NCBI RefSeq assembly: GCF_024666525.1
Contig: NZ_CP088294.1
Location: 1,116,001 to 1,180,000 of the forward strand
DNA length: 64,000 nt
Reading direction: 5' to 3'
Origin: Pseudomonas sp. J452
GTDB lineage: Bacteria > Pseudomonadota > Gammaproteobacteria > Pseudomonadales > Pseudomonadaceae
Part shown: positions 37,024 to 45,463 of the stretch, piece after piece
Numbering within the stretch: the stretch's first letter is position 1
How the letters are laid out: every line of letters starts with the position of its first letter
Notes under the pieces: generated by a model
Seen by the model: only the letters and a program-made list of their open reading frames with translations
Database searches by the model: none
What the model was told of the DNA's origin: nothing
Made by a program: the position numbers and the translations under genes

Positions 37024-37832
37024 TGAGCCGCCTGCAAAGCCGCTTTGCCGAGCTTAAACAACAAAATCGCGCCGCCCTGGTGACCTTCGTCACCGCCGGC
37101 GACCCCAACTACGACGCGTCCCTGGCCATCCTCAAGGGCCTGCCGGCGGCCGGTGCCGACGTAATCGAGCTGGGCATGCCGTTCACCGACCCGATGGCCG
37201 ACGGCCCGGCGATCCAGCTGGCCAACATCCGCGCCCTGGCCGCCAAGCAGAACCTGGCCAAGACCCTGCAGATGGTGCGCGCCTTCCGCGAAGGCGATCA
37301 GAGCACGCCGCTGGTGCTGATGGGCTACTTCAACCCGATTCACCACTACGGCGTCGCCGCCTTCATCGCCGAGGCCAAGGAGTCCGGTGTCGACGGCCTG
37401 ATCGTGGTCGACCTGCCACCGGAACATAACGCCGACCTGTGCGACCCCGCCCAGGCCGGCGGTCTGGACTTCATCCGCCTGACCACCCCGACCACCGACG
37501 ACAAGCGCCTGCCCACCGTGCTCAACGGCAGCTCTGGCTTCGTTTATTACGTCTCGGTGGCTGGCGTCACCGGCGCCGGTTCGGCCACCATTGAGCATGT
37601 GCAGGAAGCCGTGACCCGCCTGCGCCGCCACACCGACCTGCCGCTGTGCATCGGCTTCGGCATCCGCACCCCGGAACACGCGGCGACCATCGCCCGCCTG
37701 GCCGACGGTGTGGTGGTCGGCTCGGCGCTGATCGACCAGATCGCAGGCGCCACAGACGACCAGCAGGCCATCCAGGGCGTGCTGAGTCTGTGCCAGGCGC
37801 TGGCCGAAGGGGTTCGCGACGCGCGGCGCTGA
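37023..37832 (+). CDS. trpA: Tryptophan synthase alpha subunit
   Basis: A 269-residue TIM-barrel enzyme with the catalytic residues E49 (VIELGMPF) and D60 (DPMADG). It cleaves indoleglycerol phosphate to indole, which is channelled to TrpB. It is coupled to trpB. A GCCCCT/AGGGGC hairpin at about 37842-37864 follows and may terminate the operon, though its T-run is poor. Confidence 0.97.
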
Positions 37833-38111
37833 GGCACGGCTCGCCCCTCTGCCAAAAGGGGCGACTCTCGCCAATCACAAGAATGTCAGCGCTATGGTGA
37901 TGAACATCGTCATGGCGTTGTTTCACGCGGCTACGCCCTACTTAGCCTGGCAGCAAATCCGACAGACTGCTGCCTCGCGAGACTACCCGGCGCCCCAGAG
38001 CCAAGCGTGCTCTACGCTCTATCTCGGCAATGGCCCGTGAGCAGTGTGTTCGGATGGCGTCGATACCTGAAGTAGAGCATGCCCACGCGCTGCGCACCTG
38101 CTGAAAGACTG
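37833..38111. other. Intergenic region after trpA
   Basis: 279 bp between the convergent trpA and pyruvyltransferase-like genes. Apart from a possible trpA terminator hairpin (37842-37864) nothing clear is seen. It marks the junction between the conserved trp block and the variable glycan cassette. Confidence 0.5.
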
Positions 38112-39905
38112 TCAGCGTGGACCACGGGACAACCGCCGCATCAAGCGCCGCAGCCTGATCAGGGAGGGGTTCGCTGCCGCACGAGCGTTTCGCTCCAGCT
38201 GCAAGTGGTGGGCGTACTGCGCGGCCTCAGTCTGACGCGCCGTTTCGAGACTCTGGGCATATTGTTCCGCCAGCTCAGCACGCCGAGTGCTCGACTCGAG
38301 CGCCTCAAGCAAGCCAGCACGCTCGCTGGTTTCCCGCTGCAGGGCGTACGACCCCACCAGTTCGGCCTCGGCCTGACGCGCCGTTTCGAGGTTCTGGGCA
38401 TATTGCTCCGCGAGCTCGGCACGCCGGGTGCTCGACTCGAGCGCCTCAAGCAAGCCGGCACGCTCGCTGGTTTCCCGCTGCAGGGTCGCGACCAGATCCA
38501 GCACGTAAGCCTCGGCGGTCTGCGCACTCGCCTGCCAGTGCTCGACGGCGTCGCGCCACTCGGCCTCCCGGGCCAAGGCCAGGCGTGCCTGCCCCGGCTC
38601 ATCGAGCAGGCGGGCCAGAGCCAGGACCAGCTCGGTATTACCGCTAGCAACCGTCGGCAGCGGCAGACCTTGCTGCTGCTTGGCCAGCCAATCGCCCAAA
38701 CGCTGCTCGCGGCCCTGGCCATGTGCCTCCAGTCTGCTCGACCAGCATCGATCCGCGGGCGCAACACCAGTGCTGCGGCAGCCCGCGACGATGCGCTGCG
38801 CCAGACCATCCCAGCGCTTGTCGCGGATAATCAGCAGATCCTCCTCGCGACCGGCATGGCTCAGCGCACCCTGCAGCTTGACCAGAGTGTAATGGTCGGT
38901 CGGCAATCCCAGGCAGGGACGCTGTCTGGCCAGGGCGAACACCAGCGGGTGATAGCGCGAACTGACCACCAGATCGGCCTGCTGGGTCAGCCAGGCTGTC
39001 TCGCCACTGCCCTGCACCTCCAGCACCCGCATCGCAGCCGGCTGCTGCAGACGCGCGGCCAGGGCCAGACCAATGGCCCGATCCCCCACATCGCAGCCGT
39101 TCTGCCGATCACACACATGGGGAATGAACAGGAAACGCGCACCCAGCTCGGCAACCACCTTGTCCAGCTCGGTCGCCACGCAATCCAGCCACAGGTCGCG
39201 CTCGGCACCGGCAAACAACGGGTGCAAGGTCAGGGCAATCAATGGGCCCTGGCTCAACGGCTCCGGCCAGGCCGACTCCAGCAACGTGCTCGGTCGGGGC
39301 AGCAAGGCCATGGCATCGTCCAGCTGGTAATCGATGCGCGCCAATGGCGCTCCCAGCCCCAGAGCCAGAGCCACCGAGCTGGCCTCACGCAAACCGATCC
39401 AGGCAGCGGCACCGAGTATCTCGGCCACCAGCTCGCGATCGACCAGGCTGAGCTGCGGCCCCAGGGTCTGGCCAAGCAGCAGCAGCGGAACCCCCCGTTG
39501 ACGAGCGAGGCGCACCAGCGCTAGGCGCTCGAGGATGTACCCGGGCCAACTGCTGGACAGGTTGCCGCCACCGGAAATCACCAGCAGATCCGCCTGCAGC
39601 AAAGCTTGCAGAGCCTCCGGCAACTGCCCGGGCTGCCGCTCGACCAATGCCAGCCAGCAGTCTATCTGCTGCAGCTCAACCTGCCGATCGGCAGATATCT
39701 CGGCAAAGCCCAGCCTGGGCACGGCCTGAGCGTCATACAGGCCGGCACTCATGAGCGGGTCGCGGGACATCAGGCTGAAGCAGGCCTCGGGTAGCAGACG
39801 GCGCAACATCTGCAGGTTGCACTCGAGCATCGCCTCGTCACCGACATGAAAATGGTCGGTGCCGGCCAGATCTCCAATCAGTAAAACGTGACGCACAGTC
39901 TTCAT
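38112..39905 (-). CDS. Polysaccharide pyruvyl transferase family protein with coiled-coil tail
   Basis: A 597-residue protein. The first ~350 residues fit the polysaccharide pyruvyl transferase (CsaB/WcaK) fold: GDLAGTDHFHVGDEAML, LLVISGGGNLSSSWP, LLLLGQTLGP and the C-terminal SSRYHPLVFALARQRPCLGL. Such enzymes add pyruvate ketals to cell-surface glycans. About residues 440-570 are a charged coiled coil containing a tandem 47-residue repeat (about 474-520 and 521-567), followed by a very basic end (RLRRLMRRLSRGPR). I chose the ATG at 39905 because of the AGAGAGG site before it; an ATG at 39932 overlaps the preceding stop (ATGA) and would add nine residues. The role is inferred from the fold. 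Confidence 0.78.
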   Translation of the reverse strand: MKTVRHVLLIGDLAGTDHFHVGDEAMLECNLQMLRRLLPEACFSLMSRDPLMSAGLYDAQAVPRLGFAEISADRQVELQQIDCWLALVERQPGQLPEALQALLQADLLVISGGGNLSSSWPGYILERLALVRLARQRGVPLLLLGQTLGPQLSLVDRELVAEILGAAAWIGLREASSVALALGLGAPLARIDYQLDDAMALLPRPSTLLESAWPEPLSQGPLIALTLHPLFAGAERDLWLDCVATELDKVVAELGARFLFIPHVCDRQNGCDVGDRAIGLALAARLQQPAAMRVLEVQGSGETAWLTQQADLVVSSRYHPLVFALARQRPCLGLPTDHYTLVKLQGALSHAGREEDLLIIRDKRWDGLAQRIVAGCRSTGVAPADRCWSSRLEAHGQGREQRLGDWLAKQQQGLPLPTVASGNTELVLALARLLDEPGQARLALAREAEWRDAVEHWQASAQTAEAYVLDLVATLQRETSERAGLLEALESSTRRAELAEQYAQNLETARQAEAELVGSYALQRETSERAGLLEALESSTRRAELAEQYAQSLETARQTEAAQYAHHLQLERNARAAANPSLIRLRRLMRRLSRGPR

Positions 39906-39928
39906 GACCTCTCTCGACAACAGCAGGC

Positions 39929-40945
39929 TCATCGCGAGCGTGGCACAAGAGCATCGGCCACCCTGGAAAACAGGCCGCGTTGAACCGGTGCCGGGGCTTC
40001 GACCGGCGCCCTGTTCGCGCGCTCCTGCTCCAGGCTTTTGACGTAGATTTCAACCTCCTCCAGCTTGCTGCGCAACCGCGCCACTTCAGCCACCAACGAG
40101 TGCGCATACCCCTCAGCCGACTCATGGGAGTGCCGCAAGGCGGCCAGATCGGTGTGCAACTGACGGACATAGTGGTGCGGCGCCTGATCCAGCTGGCCGG
40201 ACACTCGCGGAAAGTGATTGCCGGTCAGCACGCTGCGCGTGCGGCCGTCCATGTAGCAGGCGGTGAAGGCGCGACGCGGCTGGTTGGACGGGTTGATGCC
40301 CGAGCGATGGATCAGCCAGTTGTGCAGCAGCAAGCCATGACCCGCCTCAAGCTCGAGGGGCAACGCCTGCTCCGTGGGGCAGTGGCGCTGCATGTCTGCT
40401 TCGCTCAGCGTGCTGCCATGGGCACTGAGTAGGCCCAAGCGATGGGAGCCGGGAATCACCTCGACACAGCCATTGGCGCGGGTGGCCGGGTCGAGGGCGA
40501 CCCAGATGGTCACCAGCGGGTCGCGATCCAACGCCCAGACATCGCCACCATCCTGGTGCCAGGGCAGGTAGGTACCCTGGCCGGCCGGCTTGTTCATGAT
40601 CATCGCGCGGAACAGTGAGACCGGCGCATGCGAACCATACAGACGGGCACAGATCTCGCCGAACAACGGGTGCTGTACCAGGGGGGCGAACAGCTCGTCG
40701 TTCTCCAATCCCTGCACCTTGCGGTAGAGGTGGGTTCCCGCCGCTAGTTGGCTGACCGCCTGCGGCAGAGCGTCGTAGTCGCCCCCCGTATCCAACTGCA
40801 TCTGGATCAGCGGATTGACCTGAGTACCGCTGGCCAGGTCATCGGCGCGCTGGGTCAGTTCGGCAATCGCCTCGGTATCGAGCAGACGGCCGAGGCGGAT
40901 AAATCCGTTCTGCTCGAAATCGCTCCACTGCTGCTCGCTGAGCAT
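39929..40945 (-). CDS. Phytanoyl-CoA dioxygenase (PhyH) family protein with coiled-coil tail
   Basis: A 338-residue Fe(II)/2-oxoglutarate dioxygenase of the PhyH family. The iron ligands are H130-x-D132 (PWHQDGGD) and distal H213 (WLIHRSG), followed by RRAF with the oxoglutarate-binding arginine. The C-terminal ~90 residues form a coiled coil (GYAHSLVAEVARLRSKLEE, then YVKSLEQERANR). PhyH enzymes in glycan clusters are thought to hydroxylate sugar or lipid groups, but the substrate here is unknown. GGGGAG precedes the ATG. It is probably the first gene of a two-gene unit with the pyruvyltransferase-like gene. Confidence 0.82.
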   Translation of the reverse strand: MLSEQQWSDFEQNGFIRLGRLLDTEAIAELTQRADDLASGTQVNPLIQMQLDTGGDYDALPQAVSQLAAGTHLYRKVQGLENDELFAPLVQHPLFGEICARLYGSHAPVSLFRAMIMNKPAGQGTYLPWHQDGGDVWALDRDPLVTIWVALDPATRANGCVEVIPGSHRLGLLSAHGSTLSEADMQRHCPTEQALPLELEAGHGLLLHNWLIHRSGINPSNQPRRAFTACYMDGRTRSVLTGNHFPRVSGQLDQAPHHYVRQLHTDLAALRHSHESAEGYAHSLVAEVARLRSKLEEVEIYVKSLEQERANRAPVEAPAPVQRGLFSRVADALVPRSR

Positions 40946-41037
40946 GCTTCGCTCCCCTTGCTTGTCTGTGCGCACTGACCTTGCACAGCTCCAGTCAATT
41001 GGTAGCTACGCCCGGCAAGCGTCTTAATTTCCGGCAT

Positions 41038-41240
41038 CTAAACAGATTCGCTCAAGCGCTTCAGCAAATACTTGGGTGACTCCTCATATCCCTGGCGGTA
41101 GTAGAAACGCTGTGCCGCGCTGCGCCGGCTGGCACAGTGCCACTCGATGCGCCAGCAACTGCTGCAAACGCTCGTCCAGAAATGTCTCGGTACCTGGGTA
41201 ATTGAGGGCGACAAGCGGTTCGGCCAGTGTGGCGAGGCGA
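41038..41240 (-). pseudogene. Remnant of a GNAT-type acetyltransferase
   Basis: On the minus strand, 41154-41038 reads EWHCASRRSAAQRFYYRQGYE, then ESPKYLLKRLSESV and stop. This is a typical C-terminal end of a GNAT acetyltransferase. The upstream part (LDERLQQLLAH) continues only in another frame, and no intact N-terminal acetyl-CoA motif is seen. I read this as a decayed, frameshifted gene fragment. It lies in the 474-bp gap between the PhyH gene and the small ORF at 41420, which is otherwise empty. Confidence 0.5.
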
Positions 41241-41419
41241 GATGAAGTCAGGGCTGGCGATGCGTGCGCCGCTGGGCGCCGCCCCATCCGCAAGGACGGC
41301 GCGCCCTTCCGGATGAGCGACCTAGCACGAGCGCTCCAATCGAACTAGCCTGACTGGGGACAACCCCCGGCACCCGGCCCCGGATTTTCCTGTGCGCCAG
41401 CCAGGAATGGAGCAGACCC

Positions 41420-41668
41420 ATGGCAGACCTAGACCCCATCGACTTTGCCGCACCCGGCCTGGCGCTTGAGCCAGAGCAGGGCTCAGCCACCACCCAGGAA
41501 GCAGCGAAGAAGAAGGCCTGCTTCCAGATCGACACGCGCGACAAATGCAAAAGCGAGCGCCGCCAGCACAGCGAACGTAGGCAGAGTATTCGCTTCGAGG
41601 CCGATCGCCGCAGCGGCGAAGACCGCCGCCCGCACAAGCCGGGCTGGGATCCGGGGGTCGACCTCTAG
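41420..41668 (+). CDS. Small basic protein with Arg-Arg repeats
   Basis: An 82-residue protein with an acidic N-terminal half (ADLDPIDFAAPGLALEPEQG) and a strongly basic C-terminal half holding repeated RR pairs (ERRQHSERRQS, ADRRSGEDRRPHKPGWDP). Two cysteines are present (ACFQ, DKCK). No membrane segment or signal peptide. The ATG has GGAG at good spacing. I do not recognise a characterised family. It lies at the head of the glycosyltransferase-like pair, separated from it by an inverted repeat (AACGAGAA / TTCTCGTT, 41700-41737). Confidence 0.55.
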   Translation: MADLDPIDFAAPGLALEPEQGSATTQEAAKKKACFQIDTRDKCKSERRQHSERRQSIRFEADRRSGEDRRPHKPGWDPGVDL

Positions 41669-41775
41669 CCCAACTGAGCACTTGGGCTTTAAAGCCGAAA
41701 ACGAGAATCAGGCTTGCCGCGCAGGTCTGTTCTCGTTTAACTCCACCCCTGTCTTTTTTAGGCAAGGATGGTTCG

Positions 41776-42987
41776 TTGATTACCCAACCAATAGCCGCTG
41801 CAACTATAGTCGCCAAGCGTCACCTGGCCCTGGCGCGAGTCATCGCCCAGTCATTCCGCCGGCACCACCCGGACATCCCCTTCTTCGTCCTGTTGGCCGA
41901 TGAGGTCGACGGCTATTTCGAGCCCGCCGACGAAGGCTTTCAACTGCTGACTTTGGATCACTTGGGCGCGGAAGAACTGCGCCCCTGGTGCTTCCGTTAT
42001 GCGCAACTGCCACTGAGCTATGCATTGACGCCAGCATTGCTGCAGCATCTGCTTGGCGAGTTCAGCCAGGTCATCTTTATCAAACAGGAAAGCTTGGTGC
42101 TGGGGCGACTCGACTCGATGCTGCGCGCTCTGCAGCAGTCATCCATTGTGCTCACGCCCCATCTGCTGGAACCCCTGCAGGGCGAGGGGCATATCGCCCG
42201 CGAGCTGGCGATTCTCCAGGCCGGCACCTACAACGGCGGGATCATCGGCCTTCGCGCCGGCAACAGTAGTCACGATTTCCTCGCCTGGTGGCGTCAACGA
42301 GTTGAACTGCACTGTCGGCACGACATCGCCGCCGGTATGCACTACGAACAACGCTGGCTAGATCTGGTGCCGCTGCTGTTCGACGGTGTGCAAGTGCTGC
42401 ATGACCCCGGCTGTAATGTCGGCCATTGGCACCTGCCGGAACGTGCAGTGCGGGTGGTTGGCGAACAAGTGCTGGCCGCTGGCGTGCCTTGCAGTCTCTT
42501 CCGCTTCAGTGGCTTCGACGGTGCGCAAGCCAACCAAGCCACTCGCTACTTCGAGCGCCTAAAACTGAACCAGCTAGGCGACAGCGGATGGGTTTTCGAG
42601 CACTACCGGCAACTACTGTTGAGCGCTGGACACGAACAATCCACGCAGTGGCCCTATGCTTGGGAGCGCTTCACCAACGGAGTGGTGATTCCCGATATCG
42701 CCCGCGAGCTATACCGCGATCAGGGTTATGCCGTGTCGGCCTTTGGCGATCCCTTCTCCAGTCAGGCGGACAACAGTTTCTTCGCCTGGCTGCAGAAACC
42801 GGCGCGGGATGACTGCCCATCCCTGTCACGCCTTTGGCATGCGCTCTACCAGCAGCGTACCGATGTGATGGCCGCCTACCGTGACCCCTTCGGTACCGAC
42901 CTCAACGGCCTGCTCGGCTGGATTCGCAACACTGGCTGGCGCGAGTTCAACATCGATCCGGCATTGCTGCCAATGGTAACGACATGA
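41776..42987 (+). CDS. Glycosyltransferase-like protein, degenerate DxD paralogue
   Basis: A 403-residue protein paralogous to the next gene along its whole length. Shared features are FRYAQLPLSYALTPALLQHLL, the GT-A-like strand VIFIKQESLVL, AGTYNGGIIGL, Y-E-Q-R-WLDLVP and CNVGHWH. At the place where the second copy has the metal-binding D-P-D, this copy has K103-Q104-E105, so metal-dependent transferase activity is doubtful. Translation probably begins at TTG (41776), with AAGGA upstream; there is no in-frame ATG nearby. Its stop overlaps the next start (ATGA). It could be a non-catalytic partner or use another mechanism. Confidence 0.72.
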   Translation: MITQPIAAATIVAKRHLALARVIAQSFRRHHPDIPFFVLLADEVDGYFEPADEGFQLLTLDHLGAEELRPWCFRYAQLPLSYALTPALLQHLLGEFSQVIFIKQESLVLGRLDSMLRALQQSSIVLTPHLLEPLQGEGHIARELAILQAGTYNGGIIGLRAGNSSHDFLAWWRQRVELHCRHDIAAGMHYEQRWLDLVPLLFDGVQVLHDPGCNVGHWHLPERAVRVVGEQVLAAGVPCSLFRFSGFDGAQANQATRYFERLKLNQLGDSGWVFEHYRQLLLSAGHEQSTQWPYAWERFTNGVVIPDIARELYRDQGYAVSAFGDPFSSQADNSFFAWLQKPARDDCPSLSRLWHALYQQRTDVMAAYRDPFGTDLNGLLGWIRNTGWREFNIDPALLPMVTT

Positions 42988-44159
42988 CGGTTATCGTCAG
43001 TATCGCGGCAAAGAACTATCTGCCGCGCGTGCGCGTACTGGCCGCCTCCCTGCAAACCTGGCATCCCGAACTGTCGCTGCACGTATTGCTGGCCGACGAA
43101 TTGGCCGGTGAGCTCGACCCAGCCAGCGAGCCTTATCGGCTGGTTACCCTGGACGAGCTGCAAATGGCTGATCAGCGGCAATTCTGCTTCCGCTATGACA
43201 TCAAGCAGCGCGCCGCCGCACTCAAACCTTACTTCCTGCAGCATCTGCTCGACCAGGGGCATCAGCACGTCCTGTTCATCGATCCAGACATGCTGGTCAC
43301 CGCCAGCCTGGCTCCGCTGCTGGAGCCCTTGCAACAGCATGCGATCCTGCTCACACCGCACCTGCTGCACCCAGCCAGTGGCCAGCTGGCGGCACAGCGT
43401 GAACTGGAGATACTGCGCGCCGGCATGTTCAACGCCGGCGTCATCGGCGTTTCTGCCAGCGCCCAGGGCCAGGCCTTCCTCGCCTGGTGGCGGCAACGAC
43501 TGGCTCTGCATGCGCAGGACTCGGTAGCCGAGGGCATGTATTACGATCAGCGCTGGCTGGATCTGGTGCCAGGCCTGTTCGACCAGCTATATGTGGTCCG
43601 CGACGCCGGTTGCAACGTGGCACACTGGAACCTCGGTGAGCGCCCGCTCGAATGGCGGAACGCTGAGTTGCTCTGCGCAAAACAGCTTTGCCGCTTGATC
43701 CATTTCAGTGGCTACGACCCGAATAGCCCTGAGCGCCTGAGCTACCATGCCGACTGGATCGCCCCCGACAGCGGCTCGCCACTAGCCGCGCTGCTGGAGG
43801 ATTATCGACAACGCCTGCTCGTGGCAGGACAAGCGCAAGTCGATGGCTGGAGGACTGCCTGGGAGCACTTCGACAATGGCCTCACGATCAGCCCCATACT
43901 GCGCAAAATATTCGCCGCCAACGCCACCCATGAGCGCTTCGGCGACCCATTCCACTGCGGCCAAGGCAGTTTTTTCCAGTGGCTCTGCCTCCCTGTAGAT
44001 GACCAGCAACCACCACTGAGCAATCTATGGGACAGCCTGATCAAGCTCACACCGGCGCTGCAGAAACTCTGGCCTGACCACCTAGGGGCTGATCGCCAGG
44101 CCTTTCTCGACTGGGTCAGCATGGAGGGCGCCACCACTATCGAATACCGGCCGAGCTGA
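42984..44159 (+). CDS. GT-A-type glycosyltransferase-like protein
   Basis: A 391-residue protein with an N-terminal nucleotide-sugar-like fold (VSIAAKNYLPRVRVLAASL), the DxD motif D100-P-D102 in VLFIDPDMLV, and the motifs MFNAGVIGV, YDQRWLDLVPGLF and CNVAHWNLGE seen in GT8-like transferases. It probably transfers a sugar onto a cell-surface glycan or protein. It overlaps the preceding paralogue by 4 nt, so the two are translationally coupled. Donor and acceptor are unknown. Confidence 0.78.
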   Translation: MTVIVSIAAKNYLPRVRVLAASLQTWHPELSLHVLLADELAGELDPASEPYRLVTLDELQMADQRQFCFRYDIKQRAAALKPYFLQHLLDQGHQHVLFIDPDMLVTASLAPLLEPLQQHAILLTPHLLHPASGQLAAQRELEILRAGMFNAGVIGVSASAQGQAFLAWWRQRLALHAQDSVAEGMYYDQRWLDLVPGLFDQLYVVRDAGCNVAHWNLGERPLEWRNAELLCAKQLCRLIHFSGYDPNSPERLSYHADWIAPDSGSPLAALLEDYRQRLLVAGQAQVDGWRTAWEHFDNGLTISPILRKIFAANATHERFGDPFHCGQGSFFQWLCLPVDDQQPPLSNLWDSLIKLTPALQKLWPDHLGADRQAFLDWVSMEGATTIEYRPS

Positions 44160-44245
44160 ACCGACGGAGCCCCCTTCTATTCGCACGTCCAGCACCAGCT
44201 ACCTGCTCGATACAGAACAACGGTGTCGAGGTGCCTGGGTAAGGC

Positions 44246-45370
44246 TCAGCGCAGCTTGCCGACCATCGCCGCCAGCACACTGAACACGGCACGCGCCAGG
44301 TTCTTGCTGCGCGCGCCATTCCAGCCGGTGCGCGGATCGGGCGTGAGGTCGTGGTCCTTGAACGGCATCTCCACCGTATAAGCCAGGCAATCGTAGGTCT
44401 GCCCGACCCAGTTGCAGGCCAGCGCCAGGTTGGCCTGGCCGGGTTCGTCGCGCGGGTAGCCGTGCGCCACCTGGAATTCACCGCAGGCCATCAGGCGCTC
44501 GCGGAACTCCTGCTCCAGGGCGTCCAGACGCGAGGTGAAACCGGGGTTACCTTCGCAGCCGGCGGTGAACACGTAGGGAATTTCCTCGTCGCCGTGGATA
44601 TCCAGGAAGCAGTCGACGCCGTGGGCGGCCATCTGCTGCTGGACGAACAACACTTCCGGGCTTTGCCCTGCGCTGGGCGCCTGCCAGGTGCGGTTGAGGT
44701 CCTGGCCGGCAGCGTTGGTGCGCAGGTTGCCGAGGAAGGCGCCGTCCGGATTCATGTGCGGTACCAGGTACAGATCGGCCTGGCTGAGCAGTTGCTGCAG
44801 CTCGGCATCTGGCTGGCCAAGCCGCTCGATCAGGCCTTCCATAAACCACTCGGCCATGTGCTCGCCCGGATGCTGCTGGGCGATCAGCCACAGCTTACGT
44901 GGCGTGGCGGCGGTGCCGCGCACATGCAACAGCGGCAGCTCGCGGCCCTGCAGACTCGTGCCGCAGGCCAGCAGTTCGACATTCGGCAGGGCCAGGGCAC
45001 GCACCAGCAACTGCGCGTGGCGGGCGCGGCTATAGGGCTCGAAGTAGGCGAAATAGGCCTGGGCCTGTTCGGCGAGCAGCTCGAAATGCAGGCCGTCCTG
45101 GTTATAGGTGGTCGACACACGGAACCAGTCCACACCGTCATAACTGGCCACCGCCTGGTAGCCGCTCCAGGCGTTCTTGTAGCTGGACTGCGGCGCGTTG
45201 ACCAGGCTGAAGCCATGCCGCTGGCCCGGCAGCAGGCCCTCGGCGAGGAAGTGGAACCACTGGAAATGCTCGCTGGCGAAATCCTTGCGGATCGCCAGGC
45301 GCACCTGCTGCGGGTTGCTGGCATCCACTAGCTGGATATTGCCGCTGTCGAAATCGCTGCGAATCTGCAT
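44246..45370 (-). CDS. M14-type cytosolic carboxypeptidase
   Basis: A 374-residue protein with an N-terminal beta domain (IRSDFDSGNIQLVD) typical of cytosolic carboxypeptidases and a zinc carboxypeptidase domain. The ligands are in QQHPGEHMAEW (H-x-x-E) and CFLDIHGDEEIPY, with substrate-binding GQDLNRTW and the catalytic Glu in AYTVEMPFKDHD. It resembles the Pseudomonas protein PaCCP, related to eukaryotic tubulin-processing enzymes. It lacks a signal peptide. The natural substrate is unknown. It lies just downstream of the TonB receptor in the same direction. Confidence 0.88.
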   Translation of the reverse strand: MQIRSDFDSGNIQLVDASNPQQVRLAIRKDFASEHFQWFHFLAEGLLPGQRHGFSLVNAPQSSYKNAWSGYQAVASYDGVDWFRVSTTYNQDGLHFELLAEQAQAYFAYFEPYSRARHAQLLVRALALPNVELLACGTSLQGRELPLLHVRGTAATPRKLWLIAQQHPGEHMAEWFMEGLIERLGQPDAELQQLLSQADLYLVPHMNPDGAFLGNLRTNAAGQDLNRTWQAPSAGQSPEVLFVQQQMAAHGVDCFLDIHGDEEIPYVFTAGCEGNPGFTSRLDALEQEFRERLMACGEFQVAHGYPRDEPGQANLALACNWVGQTYDCLAYTVEMPFKDHDLTPDPRTGWNGARSKNLARAVFSVLAAMVGKLR

Positions 45371-45463
45371 GGCCGGGCCCTCTGCGCTGGATGCCTGGCA
45401 GGATAACCGGCAACGCCGGTCCCTGCATGTGGACGCCAAGGGCATGTCGCATTAGTGCAACTC

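Noticed and set aside
37894..38040. Short ORF (about 49 codons) after trpA
   Set aside because: No ribosome binding site and no recognisable pattern; could be chance in an intergenic region.
38223..38487. CRISPR-like repetition
   Set aside because: The repeats are two long in-frame tandem units within a coding region with no spacers, so this is protein repeat duplication.
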